Origin: a virus
Length of the DNA: 39,658 nt
IMG/VR virus record: IMGVR_UViG_3300023222_000558
Span: 1-39,658 of that record
Strand: one strand, 5' to 3'
Below the pieces are notes generated by a model. The model was not told where the DNA came from and made no database searches. It worked only from the letters and a program-made list of their open reading frames with translations. The position numbers were made by a program, and so were the translations under genes. This document shows, piece by piece, positions 7,941-14,811 of the stretch. The number at the start of each line of letters is the position of its first letter. The first letter of the stretch is position 1.

Positions 7941-8225
7941 CTACTCTAAAGAGATTGGAAAGATTTCACCATTTTCTAGTCTCATGGCTATTCTAGATCT
8001 CATATTTGTAATATCAAGCTGTACTTTATCAATGCCTCTTAGTTGTCGCCTCATAGTCCATTTTATTCCTCTTCCTAATCGTGGAAATCTTGCAAGCATT
8101 TTTCTAGATCTTTCATATAGATTTTCTTTCTTCTCAAGATTGTTAAGATAGAATGTGAGTTGAGCTGTGAGCTGCTTAGTCATGTTACGTTTAGCATGCT
8201 CGGAGTGTGTTTGATTTTTAGACAA
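7941..8225 (-). CDS. Basic helical protein, 94 aa
   Basis: Strongly basic and helical, with Arg/Lys-rich blocks (RSRKMLARFPRLGRGIKWTM) and no Cys. It begins directly after the stop of the holin-like gene. It could be a DNA-binding or core protein, or part of a lysis cassette; nothing in the sequence decides this. Confidence 0.5.
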   Translation of the reverse strand: MSKNQTHSEHAKRNMTKQLTAQLTFYLNNLEKKENLYERSRKMLARFPRLGRGIKWTMRRQLRGIDKVQLDITNMRSRIAMRLENGEIFPISLE

Positions 8226-8486
8226 TTACAGCCCTACTTTAGACATTAATTCTTTGAGTTTCTTTCTGTCTTCATCTGATAGAGTAGAATCTATAGCTTG
8301 TGCTTTTTTGTGTAGTACATAGCCTGATTTCACAACGCTAGCGAGTCCGAATGGTGCTAAAATTGCATATAGAGAGGCCATTTCTGAGTCTGTAATGTCA
8401 TAATTAGTGAAGGTATCAATACTAGTAAATCCTACAGCGATTACTAGAACAACCCAAGGCATTACTTTTCTAGTTGAAAGTGACAT
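8226..8486 (-). CDS. Small membrane protein with two TM segments (holin-like)
   Basis: 86 residues with hydrophobic segments at about 9-27 (MPWVVLVIAVGFTSI) and 38-56 (LYAILAPFGLASVVKSGYVL), then a charged C-terminus (DEDRKKLKELMSK). Length and topology fit holins or membrane proteins found near phage lysis genes. No endolysin is recognisable nearby. A late promoter motif lies 22-29 nt before the ATG, so translation is probably leaderless. Confidence 0.6.
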   Translation of the reverse strand: MSLSTRKVMPWVVLVIAVGFTSIDTFTNYDITDSEMASLYAILAPFGLASVVKSGYVLHKKAQAIDSTLSDEDRKKLKELMSKVGL

Positions 8487-8500
8487 AGAATAAGGATGAA

Positions 8501-8524
8501 TTCTCTAGTATAATAGAATTGATA
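8501..8524 (-). promoter_or_regulatory. Late promoter motif
   Basis: The plus-strand sequence TAGTATAATAGAATTGA (8506-8522) is identical to that before 11216 and close to that before 25599. The TATA-like part lies about 25 nt before the ATG at 8486. Confidence 0.65.
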
Positions 8525-8553
8525 TTTAGATTAATATAAAAAAGAGTGAATAT

Positions 8554-8703
8554 CTATTGAGGTAGTGGATGGAGTTTTTTGTATTCCTCTATAGATATTC
8601 CTGCGTGTTTTGCTGTTGCCTCTAGAATATAATTATTAACTCTTTTTTTAAGAAAAAAAGAAGGATCAATCCACGACCCTTCTAAGTTGGTTTTCAAGTA
8701 CAT
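8554..8703 (-). CDS. Hypothetical small protein, 49 aa
   Basis: The ATG at 8703 is preceded by an A/G-rich stretch (AAGAAAGAGAA) that could serve as a ribosome site and overlaps the previous gene by 38 nt. The product is helical and basic (FFLKKRVNNYILEATAKHAG, then SIEEYKKLHPLP). It is the last gene of the DUF6745 module. Not recognised; the start is uncertain. Confidence 0.4.
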   Translation of the reverse strand: MYLKTNLEGSWIDPSFFLKKRVNNYILEATAKHAGISIEEYKKLHPLPQ

Positions 8704-9007
8704 CCCATTCTCTTTCTTGCAGAATTGCATAATTGCCTTTAGGAATGACTTGGGTTGCATGTTCTTGATGAACTAGTTTTGTGTCTTTTACCACTGTAAC
8801 ATATTTTTGGATTGCTACATATTCATCTCTGACAGAGATAGTGTCGTTTTCTGTTGGTTCATACACTAAAACTTGTCCATCAAATGTGTGATGGTGTCCA
8901 GTTTGTTCACCATACATGATGGTTTTTGTGTCTAAGAGTTTTGCAGATTTGGGAATTGATTTGATTTCCCTAGGATCTACATCCCCCTGTATTGTTAAAA
9001 AAGTCAT
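8666..9007 (-). CDS. Small partner protein of DUF6745-like module, 113 aa
   Basis: The ATG at 9007 has GAGGAAA about 10 nt upstream; an earlier in-frame start at 9115 would overlap the DUF6745 gene. Motifs in order are 'IQGDVDPREIKSIPKSAKL', 'GEQTGHHH', 'LVHQEHATQVIPKGNYAI' and the terminal 'RRVVD'. I recall the same layout in small proteins encoded next to DUF6745 genes in bacteria, for example cyanobacteria. The conserved His residues suggest a metal-binding beta-barrel, but no activity is known to me. It lies 52 nt downstream of its partner. Confidence 0.75.
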   Translation of the reverse strand: MTFLTIQGDVDPREIKSIPKSAKLLDTKTIMYGEQTGHHHTFDGQVLVYEPTENDTISVRDEYVAIQKYVTVVKDTKLVHQEHATQVIPKGNYAILQEREWDVLENQLRRVVD

Positions 9008-9059
9008 GATTGTAATAATTTCCTCATTTGTAATCTTTGAATTGTGGGTCGTTGAGTGA

Positions 9060-10532
9060 TCATATTTTTTCCTCAAGATGTTGTATAATTTCAAGATTAT
9101 TATATTCTTCTTCACTCATATTGTGTTTCCAGCTCATTGCATCGGAGGCTGTTTTCAGGATAGGATTTACAAATGAAATGCGTTTTTTATTTGGGTTATC
9201 AATATCAGGATATGTTAAAAATCGTAATTCCATATTATTAAATTTTGTAGAGTACAATTCATTTCCAAATCTTCCTTTATCAATGAGTGTTTTGTCTAGT
9301 GTATCTAAAATATTTTCAAAACCATAATGTTGTATTGCAACAAATCTCTGATCTGTATTTTTAATAGACAACAACTCCTTAGCACCTAGTTTTCTATTCA
9401 CAACTTTATTCCATAATTCTTCTTCAAATACCACACCATGAATAGCATAAAATCCATAACCTGACTTGAATTCAACTGCTTGAGAAACAGTCGAATGAAG
9501 TCTCCACTTTTCATCTCTTTTTGTTTTGGGGCATTTTGATATTATACAAATATTTTCAAATACTATTAAATCCCATATACCTTTTTTCAAAAATTCAATT
9601 TGTTGGTTTGTTTTTTGTCTTAATTCATCATCTATTTTTATTAACCCTGTTTTTAGATAATATTCAAAGTAAGAATAATACCAACTTCTCCATGACAATC
9701 CCCCTAATTGAAAAAAATACTCTAGATTCTGGTTACGAATCTGGTCATCAATCTGGTTACGAATCTGGTTATCAATCTGGTTATGAATCTGGTTACGAAT
9801 CTGGTCATCAATCTGGTTATCAATCTGGTTATCAATCTGGTTATGAATCTGGTTATGAATCTGGTTACGAATCTGGTTACGAATCTGGTTATCAATCTGG
9901 TTACGAATCTGGTTATCAATCTGGTTATCAATCTGGTCATCAATCGGGTTATCAATCTGGTTATGAATCTGGTTACGAATCTGGTTACGAATCTGGTTAT
10001 CAATCTGGTTATGAATCTGGTTATGAATCTGGTTACGAATCTGGTTATCAATCTGGTTATCAATCTGGTTATCAATCTGGTTATGAATCTGGTTATGAAT
10101 CTGGTTACGAATCTGGTTACGAATCTGGTTATCAATCTGGTTATGAATCTGGTCACGAATCTGGTTATCAATCTGGTCATCAATCGGGTTATCAATCTGG
10201 TTATGAATCTGGTTATCAATCTGGTTATCAATCTGGTTATCAATCTGGTTATGAATCTGGTTATGAATCTGGTTACGAATCTGGTCATCAATCTGGTTAC
10301 GAATCTGGTCACCTTTTTTATTTGATATAATATTAGCAAAATATTGACATTGTAAAGGATCATTAAGAATAATGATAAGGGGTTTTTTTCTTTTATCTAA
10401 TGCGTATAGTTGTTCTATGCCTTTTTCTATATCTTGGACAATGATGTCTTTTTGAGTTTGACATAATTGAAGCCATTCATCTCTTGTTTTTACAATCTCT
10501 AGTTTTTGAGATTTTGTTAATGAGGTAATCAT
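9060..10532 (-). CDS. DUF6745-like protein with a large NQI[RHD] repeat domain, 490 aa
   Basis: Residues 1-70 include 'KKPLIIILNDPLQCQYF'. About 50 four-residue repeats (NQI followed by Arg, His or Asp) span roughly 73-270. The C-terminal 220 residues carry the DUF6745 look: 'GLSWRSWYYSYFEYY', 'WRLHSTVSQAVEFKSGYGFY', 'IHGVVFEEELW', and 'IQHYGFENIL'. Bacterial homologues also have short Gln-Val/Ile repeats before this domain, but here the array is very long and nearly uniform at DNA level. The ATG overlaps the stop of a zinc-ribbon gene (ATGA) and the small partner gene follows. Biochemical role unknown. Confidence 0.8.
   Translation of the reverse strand: MITSLTKSQKLEIVKTRDEWLQLCQTQKDIIVQDIEKGIEQLYALDKRKKPLIIILNDPLQCQYFANIISNKKGDQIRNQIDDQIRNQIHNQIHNQIDNQIDNQIDNQIHNQIDNPIDDQIDNQIRDQIHNQIDNQIRNQIRNQIHNQIHNQIDNQIDNQIDNQIRNQIHNQIHNQIDNQIRNQIRNQIHNQIDNPIDDQIDNQIDNQIRNQIDNQIRNQIRNQIHNQIHNQIDNQIDNQIDDQIRNQIHNQIDNQIRNQIDDQIRNQNLEYFFQLGGLSWRSWYYSYFEYYLKTGLIKIDDELRQKTNQQIEFLKKGIWDLIVFENICIISKCPKTKRDEKWRLHSTVSQAVEFKSGYGFYAIHGVVFEEELWNKVVNRKLGAKELLSIKNTDQRFVAIQHYGFENILDTLDKTLIDKGRFGNELYSTKFNNMELRFLTYPDIDNPNKKRISFVNPILKTASDAMSWKHNMSEEEYNNLEIIQHLEEKI
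9722..10315. repeat. Tandem 12-bp repeat, about 50 units, within the DUF6745-like gene
   Basis: Plus-strand consensus GGTTATSAATCT. Almost all changes fall in the codon that gives Arg (CGT), His (CAT) or Asp (GAT) on the minus strand, with rare Asn/Asp and Gln/Pro changes. As 12 is divisible by three and the unit lacks stops, several frames on both strands stay open; those are artefacts. Confidence 0.95.
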
Positions 10533-10651
10533 ACTATAAACACATTCTCCTGAACTACAAATCGTTCATTACATTCTGAGCACTGACATTCTAGTTCTTT
10601 TTTAGTCTTAAACAAATTATTACAATTAGGACATTTTACCTGTTTTTTCAT
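10529..10651 (-). CDS. Zinc-ribbon protein, 40 aa, first gene of DUF6745 module
   Basis: MKKQVKCPNCNNLF followed by CQCSEC gives two Cys pairs 18 residues apart, a minimal zinc ribbon of the kind that starts transcription-factor-like proteins. The stop overlaps the DUF6745 ATG (ATGA). A TATA-like stretch (TATTAATATAAC) lies about 25 nt before the ATG and is flanked by a 15-bp inverted repeat, so it may be an autoregulator of the module. That role is inference. Confidence 0.75.
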   Translation of the reverse strand: MKKQVKCPNCNNLFKTKKELECQCSECNERFVVQENVFIV

Positions 10652-10653
10652 AA

Positions 10654-10709
10654 TTTGTTATCATAGTAGTTATATTAATAGTTATGGTTATAGTTATTAT
10701 GATAACAAA
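10654..10709. promoter_or_regulatory. Inverted repeat flanking the promoter of the DUF6745 module
   Basis: Arms TTTGTTATCATAGTA (10654-10668) and TATTATGATAACAAA (10695-10709) are inverted with one mismatch; the 26-nt spacer holds the TATA-like element and three TAGTTAT-type repeats. This is the geometry of an operator on both sides of a core promoter. Confidence 0.6.
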
Positions 10710-10793
10710 GTTTAACTTAAAGGTGTATCATAATAGAGCTATGTTGAAAAATATATTAACTTTTAGAGATAATTATTGAATGCTGTTGGTAAA

Positions 10794-10808
10794 TCCATTA
10801 TGGATTAA
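10794..10808. other. Palindrome AATCCATTATGGATT in a 262-nt non-coding gap
   Basis: A 6-bp inverted repeat with a 3-nt centre, inside the gap 10652-10913. Apart from this, the inverted repeat at 10654-10709 and the leader copy at 10871-10904, I see only very short ORFs in the gap. Confidence 0.5.
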
Positions 10809-10870
10809 TCTGAGAATTTGGACCATTTAAAGATTTAAACTCGTCTTCTAGAGACTTTACTCAATATTTT

Positions 10871-10904
10871 ACCTCCTGTAGTTACTTACAAAATTTGTAT
10901 TTAA
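10871..10904 (-). promoter_or_regulatory. Diverged third copy of the early promoter-leader with Shine-Dalgarno
   Basis: On the minus strand, TTAAATACAAATTTTGTAAG (10904-10885) is identical to 26214-26233 and 35714-35733. As in those copies a GGAGGT follows after 8 nt (10876-10871), with a TTG 6 nt later (10864). The upstream palindrome has decayed (CCTTGATTATTTAGC). The ORF that follows stops after 9 codons; a one-base indel in AAA would extend it to 21 codons (MSKSLEDEFKSLNG...). Confidence 0.65.
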
Positions 10905-10913
10905 GCTAAATAA

Positions 10914-11216
10914 TCAAGGATAACATTTTTGATCAGTAGTAGAGGCCATGCCTTGACAGAGTTGTAGTAAAAGATTGTAAATTTTGTCGTTTTGCTCTGC
11001 TTGTTTTTCCATCAAATTCCTATAATGTTTAACATCAGATTGGAGAGATGATAATTGGATCTGTGTGTGACTAACATCTTCTTCTAGATTGACTATTCTA
11101 GGCTCGCTAACATTGTCTCCAGCAGCAGGGAATCCTCCCATAGTTAGCACGATTGTAAGTATCATTAAAGATCCAGTACCAGGAGCTTGTAGTAAAGCGT
11201 CTTTACCTGAAATCAT
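10914..11216 (-). CDS. Membrane-anchored coiled-coil protein, 100 aa
   Basis: One hydrophobic segment near residues 14-34 (GTGSLMILTIVLTMGGFPAA) is followed by a heptad-like helix (SHTQIQLSSLQSDVKHYRNL) and a Cys-containing C-terminus. The layout is like spanin or membrane-anchor proteins of lysis cassettes, or a small virion membrane protein; neither is proven. It has its own late promoter motif about 25 nt upstream. Confidence 0.6.
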   Translation of the reverse strand: MISGKDALLQAPGTGSLMILTIVLTMGGFPAAGDNVSEPRIVNLEEDVSHTQIQLSSLQSDVKHYRNLMEKQAEQNDKIYNLLLQLCQGMASTTDQKCYP

Positions 11217-11232
11217 AAAGTGAGAAACGCAT

Positions 11233-11253
11233 CATAGTATAATAGAATTGACA
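11233..11253 (-). promoter_or_regulatory. Late promoter motif
   Basis: TAGTATAATAGAATTGA at 11235-11251 (plus-strand reading) equals 8506-8522. The flanking ATTAGATTAA-like stretch is also shared. The TATA-like core is about 25 nt before the ATG at 11216. Confidence 0.65.
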
Positions 11254-11261
11254 TTAGATTA

Positions 11262-11281
11262 AACAAAAAAAAGAAAAAATA
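11262..11281 (-). terminator. T-rich terminator after the capsid operon
   Basis: The minus strand reads TTTTTTCTTTTTTTTG just after the stop at 11293, as in archaeal oligo-T termination. No hairpin is evident. Confidence 0.5.
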
Positions 11282-11292
11282 AGAATTGTCGC

Positions 11293-11619
11293 TTAGAGTT
11301 TAGTTGCTTGTTTGGTATTCTTTGGAGTCTCTTCTTTCACAGGAATTTTTGCTTTAGCTTTTGCGTCAGCTTGTGCTTCAGCTTCTGTTACTTTTGTATA
11401 GACTCTTAACAGTTTCTCATATTCAGCCATTTGTAGGACTTTGACGATTGGCTTTCCATCCTGGAGTATTGTAGTTCTGCATGAATCTTTGATAGGACCT
11501 CCATCTTTACGACAACCAGGGAATGTTTTATTACATTCTTTTACTGATTTGCCTAAAGATTCGGCTCCGCAGTCCATACAGATTAATTGATTTTTCCAGG
11601 ATTTTTTTGTCTCAGCCAT
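11293..11619 (-). CDS. Cys-rich zinc-binding protein downstream of the capsid gene, 108 aa
   Basis: ICMDCGAESLG with further Cys at KECNKTFPGC and DSC suggests a zinc fold in the first half; the second half is Ala/Lys-rich and disordered. The ATG at 11619 has GGAG about 7 nt upstream. An alternative ATG at 11631 overlaps the capsid stop (TAATG). Being co-transcribed with the capsid gene, it may be a minor virion component. Confidence 0.65.
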   Translation of the reverse strand: MAETKKSWKNQLICMDCGAESLGKSVKECNKTFPGCRKDGGPIKDSCRTTILQDGKPIVKVLQMAEYEKLLRVYTKVTEAEAQADAKAKAKIPVKEETPKNTKQATKL

Positions 11620-11630
11620 ATCATTCTCCA

Positions 11631-12767
11631 TTAAAAGTCTGTGATGATAAACTGTCCTTCAGAATGTGCAGGCTTGATATCTAATCTCATTGAGAGAGCA
11701 GATTCCGTTAGTCCTGCTACGTCCATATCAAAATCTTCGATTTCAAGATCTTGGAATAGACCAAACACGGCAGCGATATCTCTTTTTACAATTAACACTT
11801 TACCTGATGCTAGCTGTGGCGTCTCAAAGACTCTTTTCAATCCGAAGGCTTTAGCTAGGCCTGAGTTATTTACTACGTCTTCGTCGTTTGGTGCTAAGAG
11901 TCTGTTATCCAAGAATGGATAAAATCCTCCAGACGATTGAGTAGCAACGGTAGTGAATGCGTCTTTTGGTGCCATAAACATACTGTCAGCTCGGTTTCTT
12001 TGAGACCCTGGGAATTGATTTCTAATGACGTTCATGATGGATTCTAACTCTACATGAGCGGGCGAAGCCAGTTGCAAAGAAACTTTCGTGGCTGTGTTGG
12101 TTGTTTGTAAGAGATAAAACTCTATAATTTTCTTTCCTAGTGCAAAATACCAGGCTGCACCTGAATTTTTGAGGTTTTGCTCAACGGCGAGGAACTTATT
12201 ATCACGAATGTCGTTTCTTCTGACTCCGATTTTGGCACGATAGTAACCATTATCGTCTTCAGTATCAAGCTCTACAGCTCGAGAATGACCTCCCATATCT
12301 ATAGGTCCTCCAGCTCCAGCTCTGTATAACTCGAAGTTTTCAGATCCTACCCAGTCAGTATATTTATCGACTGGGACGTTAAATTTAGGAGTTGGCATAT
12401 CCACGATTCGGATATATTCCTTCCATTGTGAGTATGGCTCGGCTCCTTCTAATACCATATCAGCGATTTTGAGCTGTACGAGATTAGCAGGAATAGCCAC
12501 GGCTTCTGAGTAACCCTGCGCATATTCTCCTATTCTAACTCCAAATTCTTCGTGGAATAGTCTAGGTAGATCAGGGTTAATGACGCCTTCTTGGAGAGAC
12601 TTTTCTTGCTTGTATTTGAAAAATGCTTCAAAAGGCATTCCTCTAATAGGTGCCATTGGATTCCATACTTGGCTTTTTTCAGCTACATGAAGGAGACTCT
12701 CTTTCATTTCTGCAAATTCAGGGCTTGCGAAAACCTTTTTACGACTAACTGTTTGTTGTTTAGACAT
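11631..12767 (-). CDS. Major capsid protein, HK97-type
   Basis: 378 residues, between a decoration-like protein and late accessory genes, downstream of a scaffold-like gene. The pattern is that of HK97-fold capsid proteins: a helical N-arm, a middle with a long beta loop (YIRIVDMPTPKFNVPVDKYT), P-domain helix (ELESIMNVIRNQFPGSQRN) and a C-terminal strand set (KVLIVKRDIAAVFGLFQDLE). No delta-domain cleavage site can be identified by eye. Assignment is by order, size and overall pattern. Confidence 0.8.
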   Translation of the reverse strand: MSKQQTVSRKKVFASPEFAEMKESLLHVAEKSQVWNPMAPIRGMPFEAFFKYKQEKSLQEGVINPDLPRLFHEEFGVRIGEYAQGYSEAVAIPANLVQLKIADMVLEGAEPYSQWKEYIRIVDMPTPKFNVPVDKYTDWVGSENFELYRAGAGGPIDMGGHSRAVELDTEDDNGYYRAKIGVRRNDIRDNKFLAVEQNLKNSGAAWYFALGKKIIEFYLLQTTNTATKVSLQLASPAHVELESIMNVIRNQFPGSQRNRADSMFMAPKDAFTTVATQSSGGFYPFLDNRLLAPNDEDVVNNSGLAKAFGLKRVFETPQLASGKVLIVKRDIAAVFGLFQDLEIEDFDMDVAGLTESALSMRLDIKPAHSEGQFIITDF

Positions 12768-12768
12768 T

Positions 12769-13254
12769 CTAGAATGAGCCTCCCATAAATATTAGAATTG
12801 TATCACCTGTGACTCCAGCAGCTTGTAACGCTTTCCCTATGACATTGACAGGGTTAATAGTTGCGGTTAAAGGTATCAAAGCTGCTGCGCCTGAAGTCGT
12901 TGAAGACTTTAGAACACTTCCGAGTACGATAAGCGTACCTACGGTCTTTACTTTGGTGATTACACCACTATTTAGGACGGCTACGTCTACAATATCTCCT
13001 GTTCCATCAGCAGCAGTTCCAGTGGTTCCGTCAGGATTTACTGGAGTACCTGCGCCACCTACAGCGATTCCAATTACTAGAGGATCGTTGTCTGTAGTGG
13101 TTACTGAAACATCAGGAATTATTCCTGTACCAGCTCCAACTAGTTTAACAGGCGCCCACATTGGGATAGCGCCCACAGCTACAAAGCTAATGATGCCTAG
13201 ATTAGGTGCCTTGAGTGTTAGTTCTTTGAGCTCAGGAAATTTATCAGTTGCCAT
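12769..13254 (-). CDS. Capsid decoration/stabilisation protein (DUF2190-like)
   Basis: 161 residues, Gly/Ala/Val/Thr-rich and all-beta, with the progression 'VAVGAIPMWAPVKLVGAGTG', 'DPLVIGIAVGGAG' and the ending 'GKALQAAGVTGDTILIFMGG'. This is the style of DUF2190-type proteins that decorate capsids. The stop is 1 nt before the capsid ATG, so both are one operon. A TATA-like TTATAAATATG lies about 30 nt before the start. Confidence 0.7.
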   Translation of the reverse strand: MATDKFPELKELTLKAPNLGIISFVAVGAIPMWAPVKLVGAGTGIIPDVSVTTTDNDPLVIGIAVGGAGTPVNPDGTTGTAADGTGDIVDVAVLNSGVITKVKTVGTLIVLGSVLKSSTTSGAAALIPLTATINPVNVIGKALQAAGVTGDTILIFMGGSF

Positions 13255-13290
13255 TTGAGATTAGAATAGTATTGACATATTTATAATTCG

Positions 13291-13318
13291 ATAAAAAAAT
13301 AAAAAAAGAGAAAGATTT
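13291..13318 (-). terminator. T-rich terminator after the scaffold gene
   Basis: The minus strand reads TCTTTTTTTATTTTTTTATC immediately after the scaffold stop. It separates the scaffold transcript from the capsid operon, which has its own TATA element next to it. Confidence 0.55.
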
Positions 13319-14164
13319 CTAGTTATAGATAGTGTCGTGAAGTTTCTCAGAGATTTCGTTTCTATGATCTGCTAGTGAGCGTTTATCTTGGACAGGTACA
13401 TCAGGGATAATTATTTTTTGACCAGGTATGATCTGAACAGCTTCATTTAGTCCCTTATTTTCTCTTCTCATAGCTTCGAGTTTTTGATCGTAACCTATGA
13501 TAGTTTCTTTAAGAGAGTCTACATAAACTGCTTGAGCTTTGAAGATAGGTACTAACAATTTGGCTACCTGTTTGTTAAAGACAGCTTCCATTAGGTTATT
13601 ATCTGCGCTTGCTGCGTTTGTAGCTTCTATCTGTGACATTCCATTGGCCATTCCTGCTATAACAGATTGATTCATTGGATCAACTCCATTCCCTACGTCA
13701 TAGACTTTCTCTATGGCTTCTTTGAGTTGACTCTCTCCCTTTTGTGCGTGAGCTCCTTCTGGAGCTTCTGCTGGAGGGTTTTTGTCTATTATATCATCTA
13801 CAGAGCTTCCGTCGTTTTGAGCGCTAGCACCTGTTTTATCGGCTATACTCATTTCTTTTGGATGCTCTTGACCACTAGAAGGATTACCTTCAGTTTCTTT
13901 CATATTCTGTTGATATCCCATGAGTTTTTTCTCTTCGACTTCTTTATCCTTTTCATCTTTATTGAGAGTGTTTTCTGTCTCTCTAAGCTGTTGATCTAAC
14001 CATGTTTTAGAGGCTGGATTTGTCAGGTCAACCTTAAACATGTTGGTAAGATGGCTTGTGTAGATTCTAGGAGCTCTACGTGCATTTAGCACTTGAATAG
14101 CTTCCTGCAAGGATTGAATACCTACTAAACTAGGTTTGTTTTGTTGCTTTTTACTAGATAGCAT
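13319..14164 (-). CDS. Putative capsid scaffold protein, 281 aa
   Basis: Low in Cys, highly charged, with long helical stretches (DEKDKEVEEKKLMGYQQNM), a disordered Ser/Gly/Asn middle, and a helical C-terminal third (QVAKLLVPIFKAQAVYVDSL). Scaffold proteins have this composition and lie directly upstream of decoration and capsid genes. The N-terminal 45 residues may be a separate domain. A TATA-like TTATAAATAATTA lies about 25-30 nt before the ATG. Confidence 0.6.
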   Translation of the reverse strand: MLSSKKQQNKPSLVGIQSLQEAIQVLNARRAPRIYTSHLTNMFKVDLTNPASKTWLDQQLRETENTLNKDEKDKEVEEKKLMGYQQNMKETEGNPSSGQEHPKEMSIADKTGASAQNDGSSVDDIIDKNPPAEAPEGAHAQKGESQLKEAIEKVYDVGNGVDPMNQSVIAGMANGMSQIEATNAASADNNLMEAVFNKQVAKLLVPIFKAQAVYVDSLKETIIGYDQKLEAMRRENKGLNEAVQIIPGQKIIIPDVPVQDKRSLADHRNEISEKLHDTIYN

Positions 14165-14210
14165 ATAGTTTAGACTTGAAGTAATTATTTATAATTAGGG
14201 TTCTGTTGGG

Positions 14211-14342
14211 TTATCGAGACCCACTTTCTAGTTTGTCTTCAAGTCTGTTGAGCCGTCTCGCAATATCTCCAAGATATACATCGAGTTTTCTAGTGAGTTC
14301 GTCAAATTCTTTTCTTTTAATATTTTCCGTATCAATCCCAAT
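14211..14342 (-). CDS. Small coiled-coil ORF with non-canonical start, about 43 aa
   Basis: The sequence 'KRKEFDELTRKLDVYLGDIA' continuing into 'RRLNRLEDKLESGSR' is an ideal heptad pattern and looks coded. The frame is closed by TAA just upstream and has no ATG, GTG or TTG; the only candidates are ATT at 14342 or ATT at 14336. It overlaps the end of the preceding gene as neighbours do. It may use an ATT start, depend on re-initiation, or be fused by a frameshift. Confidence 0.4.
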   Translation of the reverse strand: MGIDTENIKRKEFDELTRKLDVYLGDIARRLNRLEDKLESGSR

Positions 14343-14469
14343 TTACTAACCCCAGATTTTTTACAAATACACAAACATTGACTTTTTCTGCTCGCAATAC
14401 AAATCGATGTTCTGCAAAACAGTCATTATTAGAACATAATACAAAGCATTCGTCAGTAGATTTAATCAA
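14332..14469 (-). CDS. Small zinc-binding protein, 45 aa
   Basis: The TTG at 14469 is chosen because GGAGGT stands 6 nt upstream (14481-14476) and the start overlaps the preceding stop; a more upstream ATG at 14538 would cover the neighbour gene. The motif 'ECFVLCSNNDCFAEHRF' gives three Cys and one His for zinc. Part of a five-gene run of mini-proteins between the MuF fusion and the scaffold. Confidence 0.65.
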   Translation of the reverse strand: MIKSTDECFVLCSNNDCFAEHRFVLRAEKVNVCVFVKNLGLVNWD

Positions 14470-14557
14470 TGCTATACCTCCATTTCCATTCACAAGGAAG
14501 ACAGGCAGGTAAATCGGATTCAGGCCATTTTCTTCCACAATTTTTACATTTCCTCAT
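14462..14557 (-). CDS. Zinc-ribbon mini-protein, 31 aa
   Basis: MRKCKNCGRKWPES followed by CLPCEW: two Cys pairs 13 residues apart. The ATG overlaps the preceding TGA (ATGA) and GAGG-like bases precede it. At 31 residues it is close to the smallest possible zinc ribbon. Role unknown. Confidence 0.65.
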   Translation of the reverse strand: MRKCKNCGRKWPESDLPACLPCEWKWRYSID

Positions 14558-14664
14558 TTTGTTTGGGCCTCCAAATCTTCAAGGCATTCACATATGTCAA
14601 AGTCAGTAGTATATGATATTTCTCCGCATTCTATGCAAGTGTTTTGTGCTTCTGTGTTAGTCAT
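14554..14664 (-). CDS. Zinc-ribbon mini-protein, 36 aa
   Basis: Cys pairs in 'NTCIECGEIS' and 'DICECLEDL'; acidic overall, unlike its basic neighbour. Start overlaps the previous stop (TAATG) and its stop overlaps the next start (ATGA). An acidic ribbon suggests protein rather than DNA contacts; inference only. Confidence 0.6.
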   Translation of the reverse strand: MTNTEAQNTCIECGEISYTTDFDICECLEDLEAQTK

Positions 14665-14798
14665 TATGACCAATCCTCAACATAACTCATAATAGTATTA
14701 AATTCTGAATTAGATATTTTTTTATGGAAAATTGGCTTTTTTACAACAAGAGTCAAAATCTCATTTTCTAACAATGCAAAATCGTACTTTTTTTCCAT
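14664..14798 (-). CDS. Hypothetical small protein, 44 aa
   Basis: First of the mini-gene run after the MuF fusion, starting 13 nt beyond its stop. Alternating hydrophobic and charged residues (YDFALLENEILTLVVKKPIF) suggest a small alpha/beta fold without Cys. Not recognised. Confidence 0.5.
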   Translation of the reverse strand: MEKKYDFALLENEILTLVVKKPIFHKKISNSEFNTIMSYVEDWS

Positions 14799-14811
14799 TA
14801 AAGATTAATGG

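Noticed and set aside
9521-10330. Plus-strand ORF of YESG/YQSG repeats across the 12-bp array
   Set aside because: Open only because the 12-bp unit lacks stops; the minus-strand frame has conserved flanking domains, operon coupling and a partner gene.
9722-10363. Minus-strand ORF of TRFV/TRLI repeats in another frame
   Set aside because: Same artefact of the tandem repeat; no domain outside the repeat.
14332-14538. 68-codon reading of the gene ending at 14332, starting at ATG 14538
   Set aside because: Would overlap the zinc-ribbon ORF 14462-14557 for 77 nt; GGAGGT 6 nt before TTG 14469 marks the better start.
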